Positions 9,282 through 17,048 are shown, numbered from the stretch's first letter. The stretch: 64,000 nucleotides of DNA from JAIBJN01 sp963699495 (GCA_963699495.1 CAVOUB010000008.1:372001-436000); one strand, 5' to 3'. The notes: generated from the sequence alone by a model not told the origin. Translations and numbers: made by a program.

Positions 9282-9836
9282 ATGGAAAGTACACCAGAGC
9301 ATCCCACCCCCGCGGATGCCTCCGCCGCGCTGGCCGACGCGGAGGCTTCACGTGCAGCGCTAGCCAAGGGCATTGCCACACCATCCTGGTTCTTCTCATC
9401 CCTAGGGGTGGCAATCGCCGTGCAGATCGCCACCGACGCAGTCGGCATCGCACGCGGTGCCCCGTGGCTGGTGGTTGCCGGCGTCGCGCTCTTCCTGGCC
9501 GTGGCCGGGGTGCAACTGGTCCGCTTCCGGCAGCTCAGCGGGGTCTGGCTCGGCGGCTTCGTCAGTCGTGTGGTGGTCGGAACCGGGACACTCGCGTCAG
9601 CGTCTTACGTCGTGGCGTTTGGCGCCGCGATCTGGGCCGCCTACGGCGGGTGGTGGTGGCTCGTCGCCGTATGTTCGATCCTCGGCGGGGCCGCGTACGC
9701 GCTGAGTGGCCGGCGGTGGATGCGCGCATACCGTGCGCAGCCGGCAGTCCATGCGCGGGGCGAGCCAGCGCTGTGGCTGGCGTTGCTGACCATCGCGGCG
9801 ATTGCCGGCCTCGTGCTGCTCGTGCTCGAGCGCTGA
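9282..9836 (+). CDS. Small polytopic membrane protein
   Basis: 184 residues with a charged N-terminus of about 35 residues, then about five hydrophobic segments (for example WLVVAGVALFLAVAGVQL and WWWLVAVCSILGGAAYAL). I do not recognise a named family. Its stop TGA shares its A with the ATG of the downstream winged-helix regulator, so the two are translationally coupled. Pairs of a small integral membrane protein and a MarR/PadR-like regulator are frequent in actinobacteria. The strong, almost leaderless promoter sits immediately upstream. Confidence 0.75.
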   Translation: MESTPEHPTPADASAALADAEASRAALAKGIATPSWFFSSLGVAIAVQIATDAVGIARGAPWLVVAGVALFLAVAGVQLVRFRQLSGVWLGGFVSRVVVGTGTLASASYVVAFGAAIWAAYGGWWWLVAVCSILGGAAYALSGRRWMRAYRAQPAVHARGEPALWLALLTIAAIAGLVLLVLER

Positions 9837-10123
9837 TGGCGGAGTTGGACGTCCACGTAGTCGCGCCCGCCCGACTGAAGCTGGTGACCACCCTGACCGC
9901 GGTCTCCGAGGCCGAGTTCTCCACCATCCGCGAAGCCTTGGGCGTCAGCGACTCTGTCCTGTCCAAGCACCTGGCCGCACTTGAGAGCGTCGGCTACGTC
10001 AAGCGCCGCAAGGGCGTGCATCGCGGGCGACGTACGACTTGGATCTCGCTGACGCCCGGCGGGCGCCAGGCGCTCGGTGTGCACATAGCCGCGCTCCGTG
10101 CGCTGATCGACGGTGTCGAATGA
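9836..10123 (+). CDS. MarR/ArsR-like winged-helix regulator, 95 aa
   Basis: A short single-domain winged-helix protein. EAEFSTIREALGVSDSVLSK is the HTH with recognition helix, followed by HLAALESVGYVKRRKG and the wing GRRTTWISLTPGG. This pattern is typical of the winged-helix DNA-binding proteins annotated as transcriptional regulators of the MarR/DUF-HTH_34 type. It is coupled to the membrane protein gene upstream and may autoregulate through the dyad around the promoter at 9247-9274 (inference). Confidence 0.85.
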   Translation: MAELDVHVVAPARLKLVTTLTAVSEAEFSTIREALGVSDSVLSKHLAALESVGYVKRRKGVHRGRRTTWISLTPGGRQALGVHIAALRALIDGVE

Positions 10124-10324
10124 GCGGTCGGCGGCCGGCGTCAGCGCGCTAAGCCGTCGGCTCGCGGAACGAGGCCATCCGATCGCTGCACCGAGCATCT
10201 CCTGCTCGCGATGACCCGACAAGTCAACCGAAGCCTTCGTGCGTCGCATGCTCGATGAGGTCAGCGCGACGGAGCCGCTTCGATCGCGCACCGAAGCGGT
10301 GCTCGGCGAAGGGTGAGGACTGCT

Positions 10325-10358
10325 GGCTGGGCCAGCGTTCGGGAATGTCCTTTGACCG
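10325..10358 (+). repeat. Dyad repeat copy R1
   Basis: Matches the first part of the consensus exactly (GGCTGGGCCAGC, then GTTCGGGAATGTCC); the 3' end diverges (TTTGACCG). The ATG inside the repeat could serve as start of a short frame running to 10611. Confidence 0.8.
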
Positions 10359-10611
10359 CGTCTACGGCCTGCAAGACTTGCGGCCAGAAATGGGGATTCG
10401 TGTTGTTCGGGATGGTCGGCGCTGGCCGAAGCGCTATCACGCGACGGTCACGCCGCCTGAAGGAAGCTGGAGTACAAAGCGTCCCGTCGGGCGTCAGCAG
10501 CTGAACTGGAAGCTGCGCAACATCACGCACTCGACTGACTTCTGGGACCTCGTCAACGCTGCCGACTGCCGAGTACGAACGGCGAGGGACCTGATGAATC
10601 CGAGCGGGTAG
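10345..10611 (+). CDS. Doubtful 88-aa hypothetical ORF starting inside repeat R1
   Basis: The frame MSFDRVYGLQDLRPEMG begins at the ATG within the dyad repeat and ends at TAG near 10611. I recognise no family. The composition is mixed and protein-like (WKLRNITHSTDFWDLVNAAD), but there is no convincing RBS. The stretch 10124-10793 otherwise holds only repeats, a tRNA-like fragment and a terminator-like hairpin. It may be a remnant of a captured gene. Confidence 0.3.
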   Translation: MSFDRVYGLQDLRPEMGIRVVRDGRRWPKRYHATVTPPEGSWSTKRPVGRQQLNWKLRNITHSTDFWDLVNAADCRVRTARDLMNPSG

Positions 10612-10618
10612 CACTCGC

Positions 10619-10678
10619 GCGTGGGCCAGTGTTGCGGAATGACGCCAGAGCGAGCGTTCGTGAGTGTCACCCGAGCCC
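10619..10678 (+). repeat. Tandem dyad repeat copies R2a and R2b
   Basis: Two degenerate copies follow each other directly: GTGGGCCAGTGTTGCGGAATG (10619-10652) and GCGAGCGTTCGTGAGTGTCA (10650-10678). This is the only clear tandem pair in the array, as would remain after loss of the gene between two copies. Confidence 0.65.
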
Positions 10679-10706
10679 GTCGCGGGTTCGAGTCCGCTTG
10701 CTCCCT
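10676..10706 (+). other. tRNA T-arm-like remnant
   Basis: GCGGGTTCGAGTCCGC followed by an acceptor-like TTGCTCC resembles the T-arm and 3' end of a tRNA with one stem base missing. No anticodon or D-arm precedes it; dyad repeat R2b is there instead. Possibly a 3' tRNA fragment left at an integration boundary. Confidence 0.3.
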
Positions 10707-10730
10707 CTCCTGGATCCCATGTAGGTAAGC

Positions 10731-10756
10731 GAAGAGGCCGCTCTCGCGGCCTCTTC
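10731..10756. terminator. Perfect 11-bp hairpin, terminator-like
   Basis: GAAGAGGCCGC, a TCTC loop and GCGGCCTCTTC form a perfect 11-bp stem, 38 bases beyond the stop of the minus-strand cupin gene. There is no long T-run, but such GC-rich hairpins are usual at gene ends here. Confidence 0.6.
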
Positions 10757-10793
10757 GTCGTGTCGAGCGACGGCCGACCAACGGCCGAACGAC

Positions 10794-11339
10794 CTACTCG
10801 ATCGGGATCTCGAAGCGAGCAATGATGCCGGGGTCGCCGCCTCTCGCGAGTAGCTCGGGATCGGGATCGCGAGTCGCCACCCATGCATATCCGTGTTCGG
10901 GGTAGGCGACGACGTCCGGGAAGCTCCCGGCACTGATCGCGAGGATCTGAGCGGGTTCTTCGGTGGGGTTGCTGAACGTGTGTAGTCCGGCACGTCCCTC
11001 GGGGCAGAAGACGAAGTCGCCGGACGCTAACTCCTCTTCGCCGTGTTGGTTCCGGAGGAGGGGACGACCGCTCAGGACGAAGAACATCTCTTCGGCTCCG
11101 AAGTGCATATGTATCGGCATCTCCGGCGCGTCGCGAGCCAGTTCGTACAGCGTTGCTCCCATCCTGGCGTCGTTCGGCCGCCAGAAGATTCGATGCCGAG
11201 TCCCAGCTTCTTCGTTCTCTCCGTCCCATGAGTCGGAGAAGAGGTTCTGACGAATCATTCCGTGTACCTCCAAGTCGTAGCGGTGGCATGCAGCGTCCGA
11301 GGCCGCCTCGAAAGCAGCCTCGGCGCCTGCGCCAATCAT
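10794..11339 (-). CDS. Cupin-domain protein, 181 aa
   Basis: One cupin barrel of about 100 residues in the middle: MPIHMHFGAEEMFFVLSG (motif 1 with two His and a Glu) and GDFVFCPEGRAGLHTFSN (motif 2 with His). An N-terminal extension of about 60 residues has no recognised domain. Likely a metal-binding cytosolic protein of unknown substrate. It lies between repeats R2 and R3 and is transcribed against the repeat orientation. A hairpin terminator lies just past its stop. Confidence 0.8.
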   Translation of the reverse strand: MIGAGAEAAFEAASDAACHRYDLEVHGMIRQNLFSDSWDGENEEAGTRHRIFWRPNDARMGATLYELARDAPEMPIHMHFGAEEMFFVLSGRPLLRNQHGEEELASGDFVFCPEGRAGLHTFSNPTEEPAQILAISAGSFPDVVAYPEHGYAWVATRDPDPELLARGGDPGIIARFEIPIE

Positions 11340-11468
11340 GCGCGGCGGTCGAGCCGCGTCTGACCGCTATCTCGTCGCCGGATCCACGGCGGGATCGTAA
11401 CGTTCGCCGACTCAGATGCGAGCGATCGGGTCGAGCGCACTTCGCTCGGTGCGTCGAGCCACGCGTCG

Positions 11469-11550
11469 CGTCCCGCAATGACGCCAGCCCTCAGACCGAT
11501 GAGGGGTCAGCCTCGCCTGCACGAGTGTTCGCGAATACACCCCGAGGGAC
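11469..11550 (+). repeat. Dyad repeat copies R3a (weak) and R3b
   Basis: R3b (11520-11550, ACGAGTGTTCGCGAATACAC) carries a perfect TTCGCGAA core. R3a (11469-11494) matches only CGCAATGACGCCAGCC, like R2a. The 308-base gap 11340-11647 between the cupin and VOC genes contains nothing else that I can identify. Confidence 0.5.
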
Positions 11551-11647
11551 TGCTCAGCAGTCGAGGCAGGGGGCGGGACGCGGACTCGCGTTGAACCGCG
11601 CTCGACGACGCCGTAGCTGGGGCCGTCGTTCCGCTACCGTCGAGCGC

Positions 11648-12079
11648 ATGACTATCCAACGCATGGAGCACGCCGGCATCGACGACCTCGCGGCCGCGAC
11701 TGAGTTCTTCGTCGAGCTTGGACTCAAGCTGCAGGGCGAGGGGTTGGTCGAGGGCGGTTGGGTGGACCGCGTGGTAGGGCTCGAGGGCATCCGGGTGGAG
11801 TACGCGATGATGGAGACCCCGGATGGCCACGGACGGCTCGAGCTGGTGAAGTTCCACGCCCCGTCGGGCGGGGGCGGCGACCGGCACGCGCCGGCGAACA
11901 CCCCGGGCCTCCGCCATCTCGCATTCGCAGTCGACGACATCGACGCCGTCGTCGCTAGCTTGCGAGCCCGCGGCGCGGAGCTCGTTGGCGAGGTAGAGAA
12001 CTACGAAGGCATCTATCGGCTCTGCTACGTCCGCGGCCCGGAGGGAATCATCGTCGAGCTGGCGGAGCGGATCGGCTGA
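11648..12079 (+). CDS. VOC superfamily (glyoxalase/bleomycin-resistance-like) protein
   Basis: 143 residues forming two beta-alpha-beta-beta-beta modules. IQRMEHAGIDDLAAATEFF at the N-terminus carries the first metal-ligand His; GLRHLAFAVDDIDAVVASL begins the second module with its His; IIVELAERIG near the end carries the usual Glu. The family includes glyoxalase I, dioxygenases and antibiotic-binding proteins, and the substrate is not predictable. Repeat R4 begins 59 bases after the stop. Confidence 0.88.
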   Translation: MTIQRMEHAGIDDLAAATEFFVELGLKLQGEGLVEGGWVDRVVGLEGIRVEYAMMETPDGHGRLELVKFHAPSGGGGDRHAPANTPGLRHLAFAVDDIDAVVASLRARGAELVGEVENYEGIYRLCYVRGPEGIIVELAERIG

Positions 12080-12137
12080 GGGCTCCGGCAACCCATCCCG
12101 TCAGTCTCGCACCGCTCCGTCGAGGCAACGGACGGTC

Positions 12138-12171
12138 GGCTGGGCCAGCGTGCCGAAATGTCCTTGGCAGC
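12138..12171 (+). repeat. Dyad repeat copy R4
   Basis: GGCTGGGCCAGCGTGCCGAA and ATGTCCTTGGCAGC: a perfect 5' third, with a diverged core. It lies between the convergent VOC and SnoaL-like genes. Confidence 0.7.
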
Positions 12172-12241
12172 CGGGTTCTCGCCCACGCCTTGCACGTACC
12201 TCGATTCGCCATCTGCGCGCGATGGCTATGAGGTCATCGTC

Positions 12242-12688
12242 TCAATCGTTCTCGGTCGCTACTGGGTACGCGACGCCCGACGACTGACCTCCAGCGGCAA
12301 CCGACGCGTGCCGGTGCAACCAAACCCAGACCCCGTCACGTTGCTCGAGAACAACGGTGAAGCGGATCGGAATCGAGCGCTCGACCCCATCCACTGTGAC
12401 GTGCACGACCGCATCGGCAGCCACCCAAGCTGCGTCCCCGGCCGCTACCACGTGCCGGGAAATCCACTCGAACCGCGTACGCTCCGCCTCCGCAAAGTTG
12501 CGCGCGAACTGACGGCGAACCTCCGGCCTTCCGACCCAGCGCTCATCGGCACCGGTACCGATTAGGAGCACGTCAGGATCATCAGCGAACAACTCCGTAA
12601 CGCCGTCTACGTCCTTCGCTCCGTACCGCTCGGCGTAGCGGTCGAGTGTCCCGCAAACAGCCTCCTCTGCTCCGCGATCCAGTCTCAT
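12242..12688 (-). CDS. SnoaL-like / NTF2-fold protein
   Basis: 148 residues from MRLDRGAEEAV. YAERYGAKDVDGVTELFADD followed by FEWISRHVVAAGDAAWVAAD and IRFTVVLEQRDGVWVWLHRH is the usual order of the SnoaL_3/NTF2 fold: an N-terminal helical hairpin, then a curved sheet. Members are cyclases, isomerases or ligand-binding proteins; this one cannot be assigned. The longer upstream frame is rejected because it lacks family-like sequence. It is transcribed against the repeat orientation. Confidence 0.82.
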   Translation of the reverse strand: MRLDRGAEEAVCGTLDRYAERYGAKDVDGVTELFADDPDVLLIGTGADERWVGRPEVRRQFARNFAEAERTRFEWISRHVVAAGDAAWVAADAVVHVTVDGVERSIPIRFTVVLEQRDGVWVWLHRHASVAAGGQSSGVAYPVATEND

Positions 12689-12795
12689 CGTGCCTCCCGC
12701 ACTCGATCGAAGATCGATCGTACGCTGCCCCGGAAAGACGGGCAACGGCGGAGGCACGACACGGGGCGAGACGACGGCCGCCTGCCCCAGTGTGG

Positions 12796-13272
12796 TCAGC
12801 GATCGATGGTGGACATGTTCGCCTCGTCGTGGCGCTCGCCGGTTGCCGGGGTGAGATCGTTCAGCCGTGCGATCTGCTCCAGGGTCAGCTCGATACCGTC
12901 GGCTGCCGTGTTCTCCTCGACGCGGGAAACGTGTTTGGTGCCGGGGATCGGGGCGATGTCGTCGCCCTGCGCGAGCAGCCAGGCCAAAGCGACCTGTGCC
13001 GGTGTGGCGTCGACCTCGGAAGCGACGGCCTCGACCTCGTCGACGATGCGGAGGTTCTTCTGGAAGTTGTCCCCGGTGAAGCGCGGGTTGCTCTTGCGCC
13101 AGTCGTCGTCGGCAAGATCCTCGGGGGAGCGGATCGTCCCGGTGAGGAAACCGTGCCCGAGCGGCGAGTAGGGCACGAAGCCGATGCCCAGCTCGCGCAG
13201 CAGCGGTAGCAGCGCGGCCTCCGGATCACGGCTCCACAGGGAGTACTCCGTCTGCAGCGCGGCGATCGGCAC
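12796..13272 (-). pseudogene. Aldo-keto reductase, 3' half only
   Basis: The frame holds the C-terminal half of an aldo-keto reductase: AALQTEYSLWSRDPE, LGIGFVPYSPLGHGFLTG, ATPAQVALAWLLAQG and IPIPGTKH-like APIPGTKHVSRVEENT (the NADPH 2'-phosphate region). The N-terminal half with the catalytic Asp, Tyr, Lys and His is missing: homology stops at about 13270, where a regulator fragment on the other strand begins. The upstream open frame on this strand (to 13647) is not AKR-like. The enzyme cannot be functional as it stands. Confidence 0.85.
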
Positions 13273-13464
13273 TTCCACCATCCCGTGGTTGGCGAGCTCA
13301 GCCTGAGCTTCAACCGCTTGGACCTCGCCGCAGACCACGGGCTGACGATCTTCACCTACGCCGCCGAGCCCGGTTCCCGGTCCGAAGAGGCGCTGAAGCT
13401 CCTCGGCAGCTGGGCGGCCACCCTCGACCTCGCTGAGGCGGCCCGCTCGACCGAACAGAGTTGA
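13273..13464 (+). pseudogene. MmyB-like XRE regulator, 3' end only
   Basis: The + strand reads HHPVVGELSLSFNRLDLAAD, then GLTIFTYAAEPGSRSEEALK and ends at TGA 13464. This is the C-terminal end of MmyB-type ligand-binding regulators, whose conserved tail is HPxVGEL..L..YtAePGS..eaL.LL. The HTH domain and most of the ligand-binding domain are absent. The fragment begins exactly where the aldo-keto reductase fragment on the opposite strand stops, so one deletion probably removed the 5' parts of two divergent genes. Confidence 0.75.
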
Positions 13465-13494
13465 GGCGCTAGACCCGGTCAGGGCACGCTCGGA

Positions 13495-13528
13495 GGCGCC
13501 AGTGTTCGAGAATGTCTCCTGAGCCGGA
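13495..13528 (+). repeat. Dyad repeat copy R6
   Basis: GGCGCCAGTGTTCGAGAATG and TCTCCTGAGCCGG. It starts 31 bases after the stop of the MmyB remnant. Confidence 0.75.
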
Positions 13529-13645
13529 GTGTTCTTAGGGTGCAGCGTGGTGCGCCGGGACGATCGCGCACATTCGCGAATGCACGGACGCAGGATCCGT
13601 TTGTTCCCTGATGGCGCGTCCCGCAAGGTGAGGGACGGTTCGCCC

Positions 13646-15019
13646 ATGTCGACGGGTTCGCACCCGGCGCCGCGGCGGTTTCACTGGCCTCGCCGGTGGG
13701 TGCTCTGGGTGGTCATCGGGTTGGTTGTTGCGCCGGTGGCAGCCGCCGGGATCGCGGTCGCCGTCGACCGAGTGTTCTTTTCGGGCCAGGCGCAGTGGTC
13801 GTGGCCGCCGGAGCCGTGCGTGGTGCAGGGGGTTGACGCCCGCTGCGGCACGTTCGTGGTTCCGGAGGACCGCGCGAAGCCGAACGGGCGCACGATCGGG
13901 CTCAACGTGGTCGTTCTGCCTGCGTTCTCGAAGCCGGCCCGAAAGGACGCGGTCACGTATCTCGCCGGCGGACCGGGAGAGGCCGCAACCGACAAGGCGG
14001 CCGACCTGAGCCGGCAGTTGAGCGCGCTGCACCTGTACCGCGACATCCTGCTCGTCGACCAGCGCGGCACCGGGCGATCGAGCCCAGACGGCGGCGACGT
14101 GACCCAGTACGGGACGCGGATGGCGATGGACGACCTCGACGCGGTGCGGGCAGCGCTCGGCTACCGGCAGCTCGACGTGCTCGGCAGCTCCTACGGCGCA
14201 ACCGCGGCGCAGGTCTACCTGAAGCTCCATCCCTCCTCGGTGCGCACGCTCATCCTCTCGGGCGCAACCGCGATCGACGTCCCCTTCTTCGACCGCTACG
14301 CCGTCAACGCCCAGCGCGCCCTCGACCAACTCGCGAACCTCTGCGCCTCAGACCCCGACTGCCGGACGGCGTTTCCCGGCTGGGAGCGCCAGTTCGGCGT
14401 GCTCGTGAAGGCGTGGAACGCCCACCCGGAGCACGGCATGACGGGCGACCAGTTCGCCTCCATCGTGCACATGATGCTGCTCGACGGGACGAAGGCGGTC
14501 TCGATCCCGCTGGTCGTCAGCAGCGCCGCGAAGGGCGACTACGCGCCCCTCGAGGAGGAGGGCTCGGGGGATCTCGCCGTCGTGGAACTGAATCTCATGG
14601 GCTCGTCAATCTGGTGCAACGAGCCCTGGACCGGGCTCGATGCGAAGGGACCGTGGGGCACCGACTTCGACAGCTACACGGCCGCGAGGATCGCGGCATT
14701 CCGGAACGCCTGCTCCTCCGTCTCGAAGCGCGCTGAGCCGCCGTCGCTCTGGACGCTCCCCGCGCCCAGCCCCGTGCCGGTGCTCGCCCTCGTGGGCGGC
14801 GCCGACCCGCAGGACCCCGTCACGAACCTCTCCGGCCTGAAGCAGCACTTCCCCGACAGCCGCACCATGATCTTCCCGCACGTCGGGCACCAGTTCGGCA
14901 TCGGCGGCTGCCTCTACCCGATCCTGGCGGACTTCGTCGACCGCGGCACCACCAAGGGCCTGGACACAACACCCTGCGACGGCGCGGTCGTGGTGCCGCC
15001 GTTCGAACTGACCCACTGA
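13646..15019 (+). CDS. Secreted or membrane-anchored alpha/beta hydrolase (TAP/S33-like)
   Basis: 457 residues from MSTGSHPAPRRFHWP. A basic N-terminus precedes one membrane segment (WVLWVVIGLVVAPVAAAGIA, about residues 18-38), so the enzyme is anchored or exported. AVTYLAGGPGEAA is the oxyanion region, LDVLGSSYGATAAQ the nucleophile elbow (Ser in GSSYG), and VLALVGGADPQDPVT with HVGHQFGIGGC near the end gives Asp and His, as in tripeptidyl-aminopeptidase-like S33 hydrolases. Likely a peptidase or esterase. Longer in-frame starts lie upstream but without an RBS. Repeat R7 begins 37 bases past the stop. Confidence 0.88.
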   Translation: MSTGSHPAPRRFHWPRRWVLWVVIGLVVAPVAAAGIAVAVDRVFFSGQAQWSWPPEPCVVQGVDARCGTFVVPEDRAKPNGRTIGLNVVVLPAFSKPARKDAVTYLAGGPGEAATDKAADLSRQLSALHLYRDILLVDQRGTGRSSPDGGDVTQYGTRMAMDDLDAVRAALGYRQLDVLGSSYGATAAQVYLKLHPSSVRTLILSGATAIDVPFFDRYAVNAQRALDQLANLCASDPDCRTAFPGWERQFGVLVKAWNAHPEHGMTGDQFASIVHMMLLDGTKAVSIPLVVSSAAKGDYAPLEEEGSGDLAVVELNLMGSSIWCNEPWTGLDAKGPWGTDFDSYTAARIAAFRNACSSVSKRAEPPSLWTLPAPSPVPVLALVGGADPQDPVTNLSGLKQHFPDSRTMIFPHVGHQFGIGGCLYPILADFVDRGTTKGLDTTPCDGAVVVPPFELTH

Positions 15020-15056
15020 ACCAGACTGCCGAGGTACATCGGGCTATACCAGTCTC

Positions 15057-15090
15057 GGCTGGGCCAGCGTTCGGGAATGACCCCTGAGCC
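15057..15090 (+). repeat. Dyad repeat copy R7 (best match)
   Basis: The closest copy to consensus over all 34 bases: GGCTGGGCCAGC, GTTCGGGAATG, ACCCCTGAGCC. It follows the hydrolase gene. Confidence 0.8.
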
Positions 15091-15118
15091 GCCGAAGCTC
15101 GCTGAGTAGCCGAGGCAT

Positions 15119-15313
15119 GTGGTTCCGAGCAGCCGCGATGAACTTGATGTCGGCGGCCGAGGCTCACGGAGCGTGCGGCCGGTGGTCTTCGGCTCCGGTC
15201 GCCCGTTCTTCGCCACCGGCGGCCTGGTCGAGCCGCTGCGGCTAGAGAACCCGACCACGATCGTGCCAGGCGACCGGGTCACCCACTTGGTCTACGACGT
15301 GTGCACGGGATAG
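15119..15313 (+). pseudogene. DHFR/RibD-C-like gene remnant (3' end)
   Basis: The frame includes PVVFGSGRPFFATGGL, LENPTTIVPGDRVTHLVYDV and ends CTG-TAG. This is the C-terminal strand pair of the RibD-C/dihydrofolate-reductase-like family (family pattern: PVVFGSG..FF....L......V....THLxYxV). The preceding part is degraded (DELDVGGRGSRSVR). It overlaps tail-to-tail with the complete DHFR-like gene on the minus strand, which ends in the same protein motif. Confidence 0.65.
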
Positions 15314-15891
15314 CGCAGGTGCGTGACACCCACACCGGTGACGACTGTCGGATTCCCGAGGACGACTGGTGTGTTCGCGAGGTGGTCGAACAGCCGCACT
15401 CCTGCGCCTAGCAACACGGCAGCCAGATCGATGTGGATCTCGTCGAGCAGCCCGGCGTCCAGGCACTGCTGGATCGTTTGGGCGCCGTGCACTCCCACGG
15501 ACCTCGGGCCGGCAGCCGATTTCGCTCGAGCAACGGCGCTTTCGATGCCGTCGGTGACGAACTGGACTGTCGAGCCGGGCCGTGGCCAGCCGTCGGGCAC
15601 GTGGTGGGTGGCGACGAAAGCGGGCACATCCCACGGGTGCTGGCCGCCCCAGCCGTCGGCGACCTCGAACGTGCGCCGACCGGTGAGCCAGGCGCCGACC
15701 TCAGCCATCAAGCCCCTCACGTGGTCGGCGCTCGGCGCCGAGACGCGGAACGTCATGCCCGATCTCGTGCTCGGCATGGAGACCTCGACGTCGCCCGAGA
15801 AGTACCAGTCGAAAACTTCGGCGACCCCGTCGTTCGCGTCGGCGACGTACCCGTCGAGAGACATCGACATGATTGCGACCACCTTGGTCAT
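15292..15891 (-). CDS. Dihydrofolate reductase family (RibD C-terminal-like) protein
   Basis: 199 residues from MTKVVAIMSMSLDGYVA, the N-terminal strand and SxSLDG motif of the family. WLTGRRTFEVADGW is the conserved GRRT/Y region, SVGVHGAQTIQQCLDAGLLD the NADPH-binding G-G-x-x-I/L-like turn and following helix, and DEIHIDLAAVLLGAGVRLF the late strand. The family are NADPH-dependent reductases, mostly of unknown substrate and distinct from folA. AAAGGAG precedes the ATG. Transcription runs against the repeat orientation, between R7 and R8. Confidence 0.88.
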   Translation of the reverse strand: MTKVVAIMSMSLDGYVADANDGVAEVFDWYFSGDVEVSMPSTRSGMTFRVSAPSADHVRGLMAEVGAWLTGRRTFEVADGWGGQHPWDVPAFVATHHVPDGWPRPGSTVQFVTDGIESAVARAKSAAGPRSVGVHGAQTIQQCLDAGLLDEIHIDLAAVLLGAGVRLFDHLANTPVVLGNPTVVTGVGVTHLRYPVHTS

Positions 15892-16167
15892 GGTGCAGCT
15901 CCTTTCGCGACAAGAGCGCGGCCAATTGTTGGCGGCGGACGCTCGAGCCGACGCGGGTGACATCGGTTCCGTAGACGTGGATGGAGATCGCGGTCGTTGC
16001 GCCTGTGGCGCACGTTGGGCGCGGAACTGCCCTCGTCCCGCAACTCAACGAGGCCGGTCAGCGCGGCGGTCGTCACCACTGCCAAGGCGACCGCCACAGT
16101 CACGGTCAAACCAGAGGCCGATGGCTAGCAACCGACGCCGGTCTACCACTCTAGGAGGATAAACGCT

Positions 16168-16201
16168 GTTTGGGCCAGCATCCGAGAATGTCCCCTGAGC
16201 C
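16168..16201 (+). repeat. Dyad repeat copy R8
   Basis: GTTTGGGCCAGCATCCGAGA and ATGTCCCCTGAGCC: conserved 3' half. It is followed at once by the hairpin at 16207. Confidence 0.78.
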
Positions 16202-16206
16202 TGCGC

Positions 16207-16226
16207 CGAGACGATCTATCGTCTCG
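16207..16226. repeat. Perfect 9-bp inverted repeat
   Basis: CGAGACGAT-CT-ATCGTCTCG, 5 bases after repeat R8 and about 200 bases upstream of the AhpD-like gene. It could be an operator or a hairpin. The region 16227-16424 contains no other recognisable signal apart from a GAAGGAGG RBS. Confidence 0.5.
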
Positions 16227-16424
16227 GGTATGCGGGCAACGAGATAGACGCCGTGAACCAGCTGCCTTGGTCGTCAGGAGACGGCGATGCCTCGGGTTGA
16301 CCAAACCAGCCCGATCCGCCGCAAAGCACCGAGTCCGGCTATTCGCTATGTAAAGCCTCGGCCTCCTGAGCGGCCCGTCTATCGTGAGGTCGAACCGCAG
16401 AACACATCGAGAAGGAGGTCGCTA

Positions 16425-16976
16425 ATGCCGCACATTGATCTGCCCGTGGGTGTCCCGGGGATCCGAAGCGCGATGCAGTTCCGGCCCGAGACCGCAGTGC
16501 ACCTCAACGCTCTCGCTGAGGAGCTGTTGCGGGCCGACAACACGTTGTCGCGAGGTGACCGGGAGCTGATCGCGGCCTACGTCTCCAGCCGCAACAAGAC
16601 CGTGTTCTGCGAGCACTCACACAGCGCCTTCGCTGCCGTTCAGCTCGACGGTGGAATCGATCTGGTCGAGGAGGTCAAGCGCGACCCCGACAGCGCGGAG
16701 ATCGAGCCCAAGCTTCGCGCACTCCTGCACATTGCCGGCAAGGTTGCGGTCGATGGCAAGAGCGTCACAAGCTCAGACATCGAAGCGGCACGGGTCGAAG
16801 GTGCAACGGATATCGAGATTCACGACACCGTTCTCATCGCGGCAGCCTTCTGCATGTACAACCGCTACGTCGACGGCCTCGATACCTGGCAGCCCACCGA
16901 CCCGCAGGTGTATCGAGAACGGGCACACTTGCTCGTCGAACAAGGCTACGTCGGCTCCGTGCCTGTGTCCGGCTAA
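16425..16976 (+). CDS. Carboxymuconolactone decarboxylase/AhpD-like protein
   Basis: 183 residues. The ATG follows GAAGGAGG at good spacing, so the in-frame ATG 138 bases upstream is not used. NTLSRGDRELIAAYVSSRNK and VFCEHSHSAFAAVQL carry the helical pair and a C-x3-H motif (Cys-Glu-His-Ser-His) of the peroxidase-related AhpD subfamily. The second Cys of the classical CxxC is replaced. EIHDTVLIAAAFCMYNRYVD is the conserved last helix pair. Such proteins are probably peroxidase-like or antioxidant partners. Repeat R9 starts 72 bases after the stop. Confidence 0.88.
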   Translation: MPHIDLPVGVPGIRSAMQFRPETAVHLNALAEELLRADNTLSRGDRELIAAYVSSRNKTVFCEHSHSAFAAVQLDGGIDLVEEVKRDPDSAEIEPKLRALLHIAGKVAVDGKSVTSSDIEAARVEGATDIEIHDTVLIAAAFCMYNRYVDGLDTWQPTDPQVYRERAHLLVEQGYVGSVPVSG

Positions 16977-17048
16977 CCACCGGAGGTCGTCTCTCTCATA
17001 CCAAGTTTCGCTTGCGAGCTTCAAGCTCGGGTGAGGGACAAGACGCCG

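Noticed and set aside
12783..12806. A further dyad repeat copy (CCCCAGTGTGGTCAGCG)
   Set aside because: Only the CCAGTGT part matches, the TTC..GAA core is absent, and it overlaps the aldo-keto reductase stop.
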